From contig QKCD01000074.1 of assembly GCA_003245815.1 (NCBI GenBank), positions 1 through 33,690 of the forward strand: a stretch of DNA of 33,690 bases, given 5' to 3'. This stretch comes from Sulfuricurvum sp. (lineage in GTDB: Bacteria; Campylobacterota; Campylobacteria; Campylobacterales; Sulfurimonadaceae). Below the pieces are notes generated by a model. The model was not told where the DNA came from. It saw nothing but the letters and a program-made list of their open reading frames with translations, and did not search any database. Below are positions 7,213 to 14,919 of this stretch, piece by piece; the first letter of the stretch is position 1; each line of letters starts with the position of its first letter. A program made the translations under genes and the position numbers.

Positions 7213-7778
7213 GACAGTTTCTCCCGTTCGAACTTCGCCTGCATGAAGTCGGGCTTGAGCTCCAGTGCCCTGTCGTACATCGCTTTCGCCGCCTCCTTCT
7301 CGTCCATGTCAACGAGGAGATTGGCGTAGTTGAAGTAGGTCACCTCGTAGGCATCGTCGATGGCCAGCGCCGCTTCGTAGTGCTCGCGGGCCTTCTCGAA
7401 CGCCCCCTGCTTACGGTATAGCGACGCCAGGGCGTTGTGGGCCAGGTCGTCGCCGCCGTCGATCTGCAGCGAGTGTTCGTAATGTTCGACGGCCCGCGCA
7501 TCGTCACCCTCCTGGGCGAGAATGTAGGCAAGCTTGTTAAGGATCTCGGGCGTATCGGGCGAGAGGACGTCCGCCTCCGCCAGCAGCGCCTTCGCACGGC
7601 CGAGATCGCCCGCCTCGTAGGCGACGTCCGCCGCGTCGACCAGCGCATCAGGGTCGGGGGCGGGTTCCCTGCGGCGGTCGCCCTTGGCCTCGGGCCCCTC
7701 CATCTGCTGGACGTGCTCGTAGATCTTGAAGGCGAAGAAAGCCGTGGCGACGAACATAACGATCTGGAAGAGTGTCAT
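7209..7778 (-). CDS. Membrane-anchored TPR protein
   Basis: A single N-terminal transmembrane segment (about 3-18) is followed by a charged linker with many Pro/Asp/Glu (25-48) and about four tetratricopeptide repeats (about 49-185; for example AAALAIDDAYEVTYFNYANL and YDRALELKPDFMQAKFE). This is probably a scaffold for protein-protein contacts at the inner membrane; the short positive region after the helix and the absence of a cleavage site fit an anchor rather than a secreted protein. First gene of the operon, with AAAGGAG and ATG well spaced. The partner proteins are not known; the following NYN protein is the obvious candidate. Confidence 0.82.
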   Translation of the reverse strand: MTLFQIVMFVATAFFAFKIYEHVQQMEGPEAKGDRRREPAPDPDALVDAADVAYEAGDLGRAKALLAEADVLSPDTPEILNKLAYILAQEGDDARAVEHYEHSLQIDGGDDLAHNALASLYRKQGAFEKAREHYEAALAIDDAYEVTYFNYANLLVDMDEKEAAKAMYDRALELKPDFMQAKFEREKLS

Positions 7779-7796
7779 CGGGCTCCTTTCGGGATG

Positions 7797-7824
7797 CCGG
7801 GCGCCGCTGCGTTTCGGCGCCCGG
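7797..7824 (-). promoter_or_regulatory. Strong hairpin in the leader of the TPR-to-RluA operon
   Basis: A perfect 9-bp all-GC inverted repeat (CCGGGCGCC/GGCGCCCGG) with a 10-base loop. If the -10 box at 7840-7845 is used, it starts close to the 5' end of the transcript and ends about 9 bases before the AAAGGAG of the first gene. Confidence 0.5.
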
Positions 7825-7839
7825 AGTGTTCAAGCCATA

Positions 7840-7845
7840 ATTCTA
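7840..7845 (-). promoter_or_regulatory. Possible -10 box of the TPR-to-RluA operon
   Basis: The minus strand reads TAGAAT, preceded by TGTGC; transcription would start near 7833, about 55 bases before the TPR gene. No clear -35. Confidence 0.35.
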
Positions 7846-7918
7846 GCACACTTCCCGCCGCGCCGTTCACGGATCGCCACCGGGGGTATTCCTAATCGTT
7901 TCTTTACCTCCCCTTCGC

Positions 7919-7924
7919 TATAAT
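7919..7924 (+). promoter_or_regulatory. -10 box of the ppk1 promoter
   Basis: TATAAT, 24 bases before the ppk1 ATG, with only a weak T-rich stretch (7896-7906) in the -35 area. The leader would be about 17 bases. Confidence 0.5.
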
Positions 7925-7947
7925 CCCCACGAATAATCCCCTACGAA

Positions 7948-10056
7948 ATGGCAGATATCATGGTGAACCTCAAAGACCCCAAATACTATAACAACCGTGA
8001 ACTTTCCTGGCTTCAGTTCAACACCCGCGTCCTCAAGCAGGCCCAGGACGAGACCCTGCCCCTGCTCGAACGGCTGAAATTCCTGGCGATCTACGGTACC
8101 AACCTCGACGAGTTCTACATGATCCGCGTCGCCGGCCTGAAGAAGCTCTTCACTGCCGGCGTTATCGTCTCCGGTGCCGACCGCCTCACCCCGCTGCAGC
8201 AACTGCGCGAGATCCGCGGCTACCTGCACCAGGAGCTGCAAGTCCTCGAGTACTGCATGAAGGAGATCCTTGACAAACTCGAAGGCGAGGGGCTTTTCAT
8301 CAAGGCTTACAACGAGGTGAACCGCCACCAGAAACATGAGCTTAACCGCTACTTCTACGAGCAGATCTACCCGGTCATCGTCCCGATCGCCATCGACGCG
8401 ACCCACCCCTTTCCCCACCTCAACAACCTCAGCTTCGGCCTGATCGTCAAGCTGGCCGACAACGACGATCCGACCGTCGAACGCTACGGCATCGTCCGCA
8501 TCCCCCGGGTCCTGCCGCGCTTCATCGAACTCGACGGCGGTATCTTCGTGCCGATCGGCACTGTCGTCGCCCAACATATCCACGACCTCTTCCCGGGCTA
8601 CTCCCTGCTGCAGTTCTGCGCCTTCCGGGTCACCCGCAACGCCGATATCGAGATCGAAGAGGAGGAAGCGGACGACTTTATGGAGATCCTCGAAGAGGGG
8701 CTGAAACTGCGCAAGAAGGGGGAGATGGTCCGCCTCGAGGTGAGCGTCAACGCCGACGACGACCTGCTCTCCTTCTTTAATCGCCACATCAACGTCTTCA
8801 AGCATGACATCTACCGCTTCAACACCTACCTCAATCTCGGCAGCCTCTGGCAGATCGTCGGCAACAAGAACTTCGCCCACCTGACGGCACCCTCCTTCAA
8901 GCCGAAGATGCTCCCCCCTTTCGACAGCAATGAGAACGTCTATTCGGTGCTCGACAAAGAGGATGTCCTGATGTACCACCCCTACGAGAGCTTCGAGCCC
9001 GTCGTCAAGCTGGTGCAGATGGCGGCCAAGGACTCCGACGTCGTCGCCATCCGGATGACCCTCTACCGCAGCGGTACCAACTCCCCGATCGTCAACGCCC
9101 TGATGCAGGCCGCCGAATCGGGCAAGCAGGTGACGGTGATGGTCGAACTCAAGGCGCGTTTCGACGAGGAGAACAACCTCATCTGGGCCAAGGCGCTGGA
9201 AAACGCCGGGGCCCACGTCATCTACGGTATCACCGGCTTCAAGGTCCACGCCAAGGCGCTGCTCGTCACCCGGCGCGTCGGCGGCAGACTGAAACAGTAC
9301 GCCCATGTCGGGACGGGGAACTACAACCCCTCCACGGCGAAGATCTACACCGACGTCAGCTACATGACCTCCAACGATGCGATCACCGCCGACATGACCC
9401 GCTTCTTCCACTTCCTCAGCGGCTTCAGCAAGAAGGGCAAGCTCAACGAGCTCTACATGGCCCCGACGCAGATCAAGCCGAAGATCCTCTCCATGATCCA
9501 GAACGAGACGAAAAAAGGATCCGAGGGGCAGATCATCGCCAAGATGAACTCCCTCGTCGACGAGGACGTCATCCGCGCCCTCTACAAGGCGTCGCAGGCG
9601 GGAGTCACGATCGACCTGATCGTGCGGGGCATCTGCTGCCTCAAACCGGGGATCCCCGGCATCAGCGACAAGATCCGCGTCATCTCCATCCTCGGCCGCT
9701 ACCTCGAGCATGCCCGTATCTTCTACTTCAAACACGCCGCGCCGCAGCTCTACATCTCCTCGGCGGACTGGATGCCGCGGAACCTGACGCGCCGCATCGA
9801 ACTGCTCACCCCCGTCGCCGACGAGGCGGCCGCGGCGAAACTACTGCGCATCCTGCAGCTGCAGTGCTCGGACAACGTCCTCGCCCACGAACTCCAAAGC
9901 GACGGCAGCTATCTCCGGGTGAAGACCGACCCGGCCAAGGTAATCGACAACCACGATCTCTTCGAGAAGCATGCGAACAAGCTCCACAAGGCCCTCAAAA
10001 AAGAGACCCCCAACTACGTCCAGCAGCTCGCCAGCCGCCTTCTGAAAGAGAGTTGA
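7948..10056 (+). CDS. ppk1: Polyphosphate kinase 1
   Basis: Reversibly polymerises the terminal phosphate of ATP into inorganic polyphosphate. 702 residues, full length. The N-terminal domain starts KYYNNRELSWLQFNTRVL; the head domain follows; the two phospholipase-D-like catalytic domains carry the family histidines His434 in GFKVHAKALL (autophosphorylated) and His588 in GRYLEHARIFYF, matching E. coli His435 and His592 almost residue for residue. HVGTGNYNPSTAKIYTD lies after the first histidine. The ribosome-binding site is poor for both candidate Met codons (residues 1 and 5), so the exact start is uncertain by four residues. A hairpin terminator follows the stop. Confidence 0.97.
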   Translation: MADIMVNLKDPKYYNNRELSWLQFNTRVLKQAQDETLPLLERLKFLAIYGTNLDEFYMIRVAGLKKLFTAGVIVSGADRLTPLQQLREIRGYLHQELQVLEYCMKEILDKLEGEGLFIKAYNEVNRHQKHELNRYFYEQIYPVIVPIAIDATHPFPHLNNLSFGLIVKLADNDDPTVERYGIVRIPRVLPRFIELDGGIFVPIGTVVAQHIHDLFPGYSLLQFCAFRVTRNADIEIEEEEADDFMEILEEGLKLRKKGEMVRLEVSVNADDDLLSFFNRHINVFKHDIYRFNTYLNLGSLWQIVGNKNFAHLTAPSFKPKMLPPFDSNENVYSVLDKEDVLMYHPYESFEPVVKLVQMAAKDSDVVAIRMTLYRSGTNSPIVNALMQAAESGKQVTVMVELKARFDEENNLIWAKALENAGAHVIYGITGFKVHAKALLVTRRVGGRLKQYAHVGTGNYNPSTAKIYTDVSYMTSNDAITADMTRFFHFLSGFSKKGKLNELYMAPTQIKPKILSMIQNETKKGSEGQIIAKMNSLVDEDVIRALYKASQAGVTIDLIVRGICCLKPGIPGISDKIRVISILGRYLEHARIFYFKHAAPQLYISSADWMPRNLTRRIELLTPVADEAAAAKLLRILQLQCSDNVLAHELQSDGSYLRVKTDPAKVIDNHDLFEKHANKLHKALKKETPNYVQQLASRLLKES

Positions 10057-10057
10057 C

Positions 10058-10073
10058 CGGGAGCTCCCGTTTT
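10058..10073 (+). terminator. Rho-independent terminator after ppk1
   Basis: The palindrome CGGGAGCTCCCG, starting 2 bases after the ppk1 stop, is followed directly by TTTT. This is one of the few hairpins in the window with a real T-run. The stem is short if a 4-base loop is allowed. Confidence 0.5.
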
Positions 10074-10077
10074 GCTG

Positions 10078-10083
10078 TACAAT
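10078..10083 (+). promoter_or_regulatory. -10 box of the carbonic-anhydrase-like gene
   Basis: TACAAT, 38 bases before the gene start. TTGACC at 10053-10058 could be its -35 with 19-base spacing, placing the promoter across the ppk1 stop codon and terminator. Confidence 0.4.
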
Positions 10084-10115
10084 TCCACCCATCGAGCGCG
10101 TGAAAAGGAGAGATG

Positions 10116-10646
10116 ATGATCCATAGCTTCAAAGAGTGGAGCCCCGCGGCAGGGGCCAATACCTGGATTGCCGGATCGGCGGATGTCATCGGCAACGTCA
10201 CCATGGGCGAAGAGTGCTCGATCTGGTTCGGCTGCGTCGTCCGCGGGGACGTCCACTACATCTCCATCGGCGACCGCACCAACATCCAGGACCTCTCCAT
10301 GGTCCACGTTACCCACTACAAAAAAGCGGACATGAGCGACGGCAACCCGACGATCATCGGCAGCGACGTCACCGTCGGCCACCGCGTCATGCTGCACGGC
10401 TGCACCATCGAGGACGCCTGCCTCATCGGCATGAGCGCGACGATCCTCGACGGGGCCGTTATCGGCAGAGAGTCCATCGTCGGTGCCGGGGCCCTGGTGA
10501 CGAAGAACAAAGTCTTTCCCCCCCGTTCGCTCATCATGGGCTCCCCCGCGAAAGTCGTCCGCGAACTCACCGACGAGGAGGTCGCGGAGCTCTACGCCTC
10601 GGCGCGGCGCTACGTCGCCTTCAAAGAGGATTACCGTTTAGGTTAG
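10116..10646 (+). CDS. Gamma-carbonic-anhydrase family (left-handed beta-helix) protein
   Basis: Trimeric left-handed beta-helix protein of the gamma carbonic anhydrase-like (YrdA/PaaY/CaiE) group. Hexapeptide repeats run from about residue 18 to 140 (for example ADVIGNVTMGEECSIWFGCVVRGD). Candidate zinc ligands are the histidines in MVHVTHY and VGHRVMLHGC. The C-terminal helix (ELTDEEVAELYASARRYVAF) is standard. AAGGAG at 10105-10110 sits 5 bases before the ATG at 10116 and only 2 before the ATG at 10113, so I chose the second. Carbonic anhydrase activity is not assured for this group; many members act in other metabolism or have no known role. Confidence 0.88.
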   Translation: MIHSFKEWSPAAGANTWIAGSADVIGNVTMGEECSIWFGCVVRGDVHYISIGDRTNIQDLSMVHVTHYKKADMSDGNPTIIGSDVTVGHRVMLHGCTIEDACLIGMSATILDGAVIGRESIVGAGALVTKNKVFPPRSLIMGSPAKVVRELTDEEVAELYASARRYVAFKEDYRLG

Positions 10647-10693
10647 GCGGTCATGGCTTTCCCTCTTATGCGCCTCTTCCGGGGATGTGAACG

Positions 10694-11305
10694 ATGACCC
10701 TCTTTCTCGCCGCCGATATCATCGGCATCACCGCCTTCGCCGTCAGCGGCTTTCTTGCGGGGGTCCGCCACCGCCTCGACCTGCTGGGCATCATCATCGT
10801 CGCCTCGCTCACGGCGCTCGGCGGCGGGATCATCCGCGACATGATGCTCAACCGCACCCCCTTCGCCTTCAGCGAGTACTACCCCGCCGTGACCGTCATC
10901 GTCACCGTCACCGCCGCCGTGGTGTTCCGGCTCTACCAGCGCAAGGAGCTCGAACGAAAATGGGCCTTCGTCGTAAGCGACACGGTGGGGCTCGTCGCCT
11001 TCAGCATCACCGGCGCCCTGCTGGGGATCAGGGCGGAGTTCAACTTCTTCGGCGTCATCATTGTCAGCTTCCTCACCGCCATCGGCGGCGGCGTCACCCG
11101 CGACATCCTGATCAACCAGGTCCCCTCGGTGCTCACCAGCGACTTCTACGGCACCATCGCCCTCATCGTCGCCCTGCTGCTGATCGTGATCAACGGCCTG
11201 GGATGGATGAACGAGGTGACCATCACCGCCGTCGCCCTTTTCGCCGTCGCGCTGCGGCTCGTCGCCTACGTACGCAAGTGGCAGCTGCCGAAGATTCCCG
11301 ATTAG
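10694..11305 (+). CDS. TRIC-type cation channel family (UPF0126/YadS-YicG) membrane protein
   Basis: Polytopic inner-membrane protein of 203 residues with about seven hydrophobic helices in an internal duplication. The signature occurs twice: TALGGGIIRDMML (about 41-53) and TAIGGGVTRDILI (about 127-139). Bacterial members are homologous to the trimeric intracellular cation channels of animals and may conduct K+ or other small cations or act in glycine-related transport; the substrate cannot be told here. The gene follows the carbonic-anhydrase-like gene by 47 bases and may share its transcript. The ribosome-binding site is weak. It converges on the DUF2905 gene. Confidence 0.88.
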   Translation: MTLFLAADIIGITAFAVSGFLAGVRHRLDLLGIIIVASLTALGGGIIRDMMLNRTPFAFSEYYPAVTVIVTVTAAVVFRLYQRKELERKWAFVVSDTVGLVAFSITGALLGIRAEFNFFGVIIVSFLTAIGGGVTRDILINQVPSVLTSDFYGTIALIVALLLIVINGLGWMNEVTITAVALFAVALRLVAYVRKWQLPKIPD

Positions 11306-11342
11306 AGCTCATCGGCACCATCAGGGAGTTTTGAAATGAGTT

Positions 11343-11555
11343 CTAGAGCCTTTTAAAGAGGTTGAGCAGCAGTGTCAGGACAACGGAGATGACGACCATC
11401 GTCGCCAGAGGAAGGTAGAAGCGGACATTTTCGCCCTCGATGCGGATGTCCCCCGGCAGCTGCCCAAGCCACGAGAGCCACCCTGCCCGCATCAATACCC
11501 CCACGATGATCACCGCTATGCCGGCCAGGATCAACCATGTTCCCATTGCTTTCAT
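11343..11555 (-). CDS. DUF2905 family small membrane protein
   Basis: 70 residues with two membrane helices (about 5-25 and 47-67) separated by the family loop LGQLPGDIRIEGENVRFY. Members are small conserved inner-membrane proteins of unknown function. The ATG at 11555 is preceded by GGGAGG with 4 bases spacing; a longer in-frame start at 11615 would extend into the promoter region of the next gene and has no support. Convergent with the channel gene. Confidence 0.85.
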   Translation of the reverse strand: MKAMGTWLILAGIAVIIVGVLMRAGWLSWLGQLPGDIRIEGENVRFYLPLATMVVISVVLTLLLNLFKRL

Positions 11556-11600
11556 CCTGCCTCCCGTTTTCCATATCTTACCCTGTTGCAAAAAAACCTG

Positions 11601-11606
11601 TATAAT
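11601..11606 (+). promoter_or_regulatory. -10 box upstream of the WD40 gene
   Basis: TATAAT, 21 bases before the ATG. It lies between two copies of the self-complementary hexamer TTGCAA (11586-11591 and 11610-11615), which might be an operator. No -35 is recognised. Confidence 0.45.
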
Positions 11607-11626
11607 AATTTGCAATAAGGGAACGC

Positions 11627-13744
11627 ATGAAAATTTCGCACCAGATCGAGATCCACAACGCCGTCCACGCCATGCGGCTTCACCCCGACCGTACCCTGAG
11701 TGTCGTCGACATCGAAAACGTCGTCCGCATCTACGATGCCGAAAACTTCAAACTGCAAAGCGGCTTCAAAAGCAATGTCGAAGCGGGCGTCTCCTACGTC
11801 CGCAACGCGGACATCTCCCCCGAGGGGAAGCATATCCTCTTCTACCGGGGTGCCAAACGGGAGCTGCTCCTCTTCGACGTGCCGGCCAAAAAGTTCCTCG
11901 GCGCGGTCAAGGCCCACGGGGCCGGCACCGAATGCGTCGTCTTCAGCCCCGACGGCAGCGCCTTCGTCAGCGGCGGGGTGGACGGGCGCATCTACATGTG
12001 GAGCACCGACAGCGGCCGGAAGATCGACACTTTTCCCCACCACGGCGACACCGTCTGCGCCCTCGCCTTCAGTCCCGATGCCCGCATGGTGGCGACGGCG
12101 GGCTACGATCGCATCATCAAGGTCTCCAACCGTTCCTTCCGGAACAACCGTTACCGCCTTATCTCCCACAAGGTGATCCCGACAACACTCACCTTTCTCT
12201 CCGGCCAGCGGCTGCTCTCCACCGACCGCGACGGCACCCTCCTCATCTGGGACATTACCGACGCCAAGGTGATCCAGCGGCTGGAGAAATTCCCCTCCCA
12301 TATCACCGCCGTCGCCCTGAGCCGGGACGAGCGCTTTCTCTTCGTCTGTGGGATCCAGGGCGATATCGCCCTCTACGACCTGCAAGAAGGTGCACTGCTC
12401 AAGCAGAACTACCTCCACACCCTTTCAGGCATCACCGCCGCCTGTTTCGACGACCGCGCCAACCGGCTCATCTGCGGCGTGGTCAACGGTTCCGTCGTCG
12501 TCTACGACTTCGCCAAAGAGGCCGAAGCCTTCGAAGCGCATCTCGAAGCCAAGGCCTTCCTGGAGTGTTACGGGATGCTTGAAGCGGACCCGATGCTTGC
12601 CTACCACCCCCTCTCGGAGCAGCTCGAGGCGATTTTCGAAAGCTACTACCAGGGGGCACGGAAACTGCTGATGGCCGGCCAGACGGAGAAAGCCAAGGCG
12701 CTGATGGCCCCCTTCGCCAGCAGCAGCGCCAAACGGCTTCTCATCCAGAAGCTCTTCAACGACTTCAAGCTCTACCAGCGCTTCTCCGAATCGGCCAGGG
12801 CGGGGAAGTTCGCCCTCGCCTACGCCCTGGCCGAGGAGTACGACGGGCTCAAGACGACCCCCCTCTACGAAGCGATGGAGAAGAAGTGGCAGGGGATCCT
12901 GCGCGCGGTCCGGGAGACCCCGGTGAACAAGGAGTACGAGGCACGCCTGCGCCAGCTCTTCAAGCCCTACCTCGGGGTGCCCGGGAAAAACATCGTCATG
13001 AACACGATGTACAGCGACGGCGCCACCGTCCAGCACTTCCAGAAACTGATCGGAAACCGGGAGTATACGGAGGCCTTCAAGCTGATCGCCTCCAATCCTT
13101 TCCTCAAGAACCTCGACGAGTACCAGACCCTGCTGAAGATCGGGGAGCTGCTCGAATCGAAAATGTTCGAAGCCTTCAACAGCGGGAAATACCCCGAAGC
13201 GGTCCACCTCTGCGACGAAGTCGCTCTCTTCCCCGAGCGTTCCGAAGAGGCTGCCTACATCCGGGACCGCGCCAACATCTACGCGACGGCCATGAGCTAC
13301 TACGCCGAAAAGCGGATCGGCGACGTCTACAACATCATCGAAAAGCACCCCTACCTTGCCGAGGCGGAGATCGGCAGCATTGTAGAGGAGCAATTCAAAA
13401 AAGCGTTGAACGAGGCGGAAGGGCACGCCTCCCGGGGGGATGTCGCGGCGGTCAAGACGGCGATGGAGGCCTTCGTCAAAGTCCGTTCCAAGGTCCCGAG
13501 CATCGTCCATATCATCAAGGTCGCCTACCTGGGCCAGCTCGAGCGCCTCGGTCTCAAAGCGGACCCGCGGTTCGACGCGTCGGCGGAACACTACATGCGC
13601 TATTTCGGGTATGACGAGATGCTCGATGATATGCTGTCGCAATGGGAGGGAAGATGCGCCGTTGCCACCGAACGGCGGGAGGAGGCGCGGGAGTATAGCG
13701 GCGGGGTCGGGAACCTGCCCGACCGGCTCTATCAGGTGCGGTAG
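11627..13744 (+). CDS. Large WD40 beta-propeller protein with C-terminal helical solenoid
   Basis: 705 residues, no signal peptide, so probably cytoplasmic. Residues 1 to about 305 form WD40-like repeats, the clearest being TECVVFSPDGSAFVSGGVDG, CALAFSPDARMVATAGYDR and a repeat with LLSTDRDGTLLIWDI. The remaining ~400 residues are predicted to be almost all alpha-helical, with repeated helix pairs such as EYTEAFKLIASNPFL and KYPEAVHLCDEVALFP, resembling a TPR- or clathrin-like solenoid. A propeller followed by a solenoid is the layout of eukaryotic coat and scaffold proteins, though no homology is claimed. The ATG is preceded by AAGGGA. Its 3' end overlaps argJ by 13 bases on the other strand. 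I do not recognise a function; protein-protein scaffolding is the minimal inference. Confidence 0.82.
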   Translation: MKISHQIEIHNAVHAMRLHPDRTLSVVDIENVVRIYDAENFKLQSGFKSNVEAGVSYVRNADISPEGKHILFYRGAKRELLLFDVPAKKFLGAVKAHGAGTECVVFSPDGSAFVSGGVDGRIYMWSTDSGRKIDTFPHHGDTVCALAFSPDARMVATAGYDRIIKVSNRSFRNNRYRLISHKVIPTTLTFLSGQRLLSTDRDGTLLIWDITDAKVIQRLEKFPSHITAVALSRDERFLFVCGIQGDIALYDLQEGALLKQNYLHTLSGITAACFDDRANRLICGVVNGSVVVYDFAKEAEAFEAHLEAKAFLECYGMLEADPMLAYHPLSEQLEAIFESYYQGARKLLMAGQTEKAKALMAPFASSSAKRLLIQKLFNDFKLYQRFSESARAGKFALAYALAEEYDGLKTTPLYEAMEKKWQGILRAVRETPVNKEYEARLRQLFKPYLGVPGKNIVMNTMYSDGATVQHFQKLIGNREYTEAFKLIASNPFLKNLDEYQTLLKIGELLESKMFEAFNSGKYPEAVHLCDEVALFPERSEEAAYIRDRANIYATAMSYYAEKRIGDVYNIIEKHPYLAEAEIGSIVEEQFKKALNEAEGHASRGDVAAVKTAMEAFVKVRSKVPSIVHIIKVAYLGQLERLGLKADPRFDASAEHYMRYFGYDEMLDDMLSQWEGRCAVATERREEAREYSGGVGNLPDRLYQVR

Positions 13745-14919
13745 TCGGCGTTGATCTTGACGTATTCGTGGCCGAGGTCGCAGCCGTAGGCGGTAAAGCT
13801 CCCCTCCTGCAGACCGAGGTCGCAGTGGATGGTGAACTCCGGCAGCTGCATCACCGCCGCTGCCAGTGCCTCCGCTTCGACGTCAAAGAGAATCTCCCCC
13901 TTGCGGTAGACGCAGACGTCGTCGAAGGAGATGGTGAGGTACTCTTCGCTGCAGAGCACCCCGCTCGCGCCGATCGTCGAAGCGACACGTCCCCAGTTGG
14001 GGTCCTCGCCGAAAAGGGCCGTCTTCATCAGCAGCGAATCGGCCAGTGCCTTGGCCGCGATCTCCGCTTCGCGGTTGTTCTCCGCGCCGGTGACGCGGTA
14101 GGTGACGAGCTTCGTCGCCCCCTCGCCGTCCTTGACCATCTGCTTCGCCAGGTGGAGCATAATCCCGTGCAGCGCTTCTTTGAAGGCCGCGTGGTCGAAG
14201 GCCCCGCTTTTGCCGTTGGCCAGCAGCAGCACCGTGTCGTTGGTGGAGGTGTCGCCGTCGACGCTGGCGGCGTTGAAGGTTGTCGCCACCGTCTCGTCGA
14301 GGATCAGCTGCATCGTCGGCGCGTCGACGGCGGCGTCGGTCGTGATGAAACAGAGCATCGTCGCCATTGCCGGGTTGATCATCCCCGCCCCCTTCGCCAT
14401 CGCGCCGATGCGGAAGCTGCTGCCGTCGTTCAGCGTCACCTCATAGGCGATCGTCTTGGGAAAGGTGTCGGTCGTCATGATCGCCCGGGAGGCCGCGTCG
14501 CCGTCGCGCACGCCGAGATCAAGAAGCTCCAGCCCCGCGATCAGCTTCGCCTTGGGGAGGCGCACGCCGATGACGCCGGTGGAGCTCATGACCGGGTTGG
14601 CGATCTGCGGAAACTTCTGCGACGCCGCTTCGAGCACCTCGTCGATGTCGGCGATGCCGGCGCTGCCCGTCATCGCATTGGCGTTCTTGGCGTTGATCAG
14701 CACGAAGTTCGTCTGAAACTCTCCCTTGGCGCGGAAGTGGCGGATCGGGGCCGCCGTCATCTTGTTGGTCGTAAAGAGCGACGCGACGCTGCAGAGGGTA
14801 TCGGAATGGACGAAGGCCATATCCTTCCCGTTATTCGGCTTCAGACCGATGCTTACACCGTTGGCGTAAAAGCCCTTAGCAGCGCAGACGCCCCCGTCCA
14901 CACGTTCCATCTTATACAT
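13732..14919 (-). CDS. argJ: Bifunctional ornithine acetyltransferase / N-acetylglutamate synthase ArgJ
   Basis: Arginine biosynthesis: transfers the acetyl group from N-acetylornithine to glutamate and, in bifunctional members, can also make N-acetylglutamate from acetyl-CoA. The protein is made as a precursor that cuts itself before a threonine; the motif KGAGMINPAMATML places the cut between Ala186 and the nucleophile Thr187. Other marks are INAKNANAMTG, SSTGVIGVRLP, DTSTNDT and GEDPNWGRV. At 395 residues it is the usual length. The start overlaps the upstream channel gene by 8 bases; GGAG lies 7 bases before the ATG. Whether it is mono- or bifunctional cannot be told from sequence alone. 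Confidence 0.96.
   Translation of the reverse strand: MYKMERVDGGVCAAKGFYANGVSIGLKPNNGKDMAFVHSDTLCSVASLFTTNKMTAAPIRHFRAKGEFQTNFVLINAKNANAMTGSAGIADIDEVLEAASQKFPQIANPVMSSTGVIGVRLPKAKLIAGLELLDLGVRDGDAASRAIMTTDTFPKTIAYEVTLNDGSSFRIGAMAKGAGMINPAMATMLCFITTDAAVDAPTMQLILDETVATTFNAASVDGDTSTNDTVLLLANGKSGAFDHAAFKEALHGIMLHLAKQMVKDGEGATKLVTYRVTGAENNREAEIAAKALADSLLMKTALFGEDPNWGRVASTIGASGVLCSEEYLTISFDDVCVYRKGEILFDVEAEALAAAVMQLPEFTIHCDLGLQEGSFTAYGCDLGHEYVKINADYRT

Noticed and set aside
7918-9735. 605-residue minus-strand ORF opposite ppk1
   Set aside because: It is antisense to a clearly conserved full-length gene; its Asp/Glu/Val/Leu-rich composition is the reverse-strand shadow of GC-biased codons and it has no motifs.
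12425-13642. 405-residue minus-strand ORF opposite the WD40 gene
   Set aside because: Acidic shadow ORF without a ribosome-binding site or motif; the plus-strand frame has WD40 repeats and a promoter.
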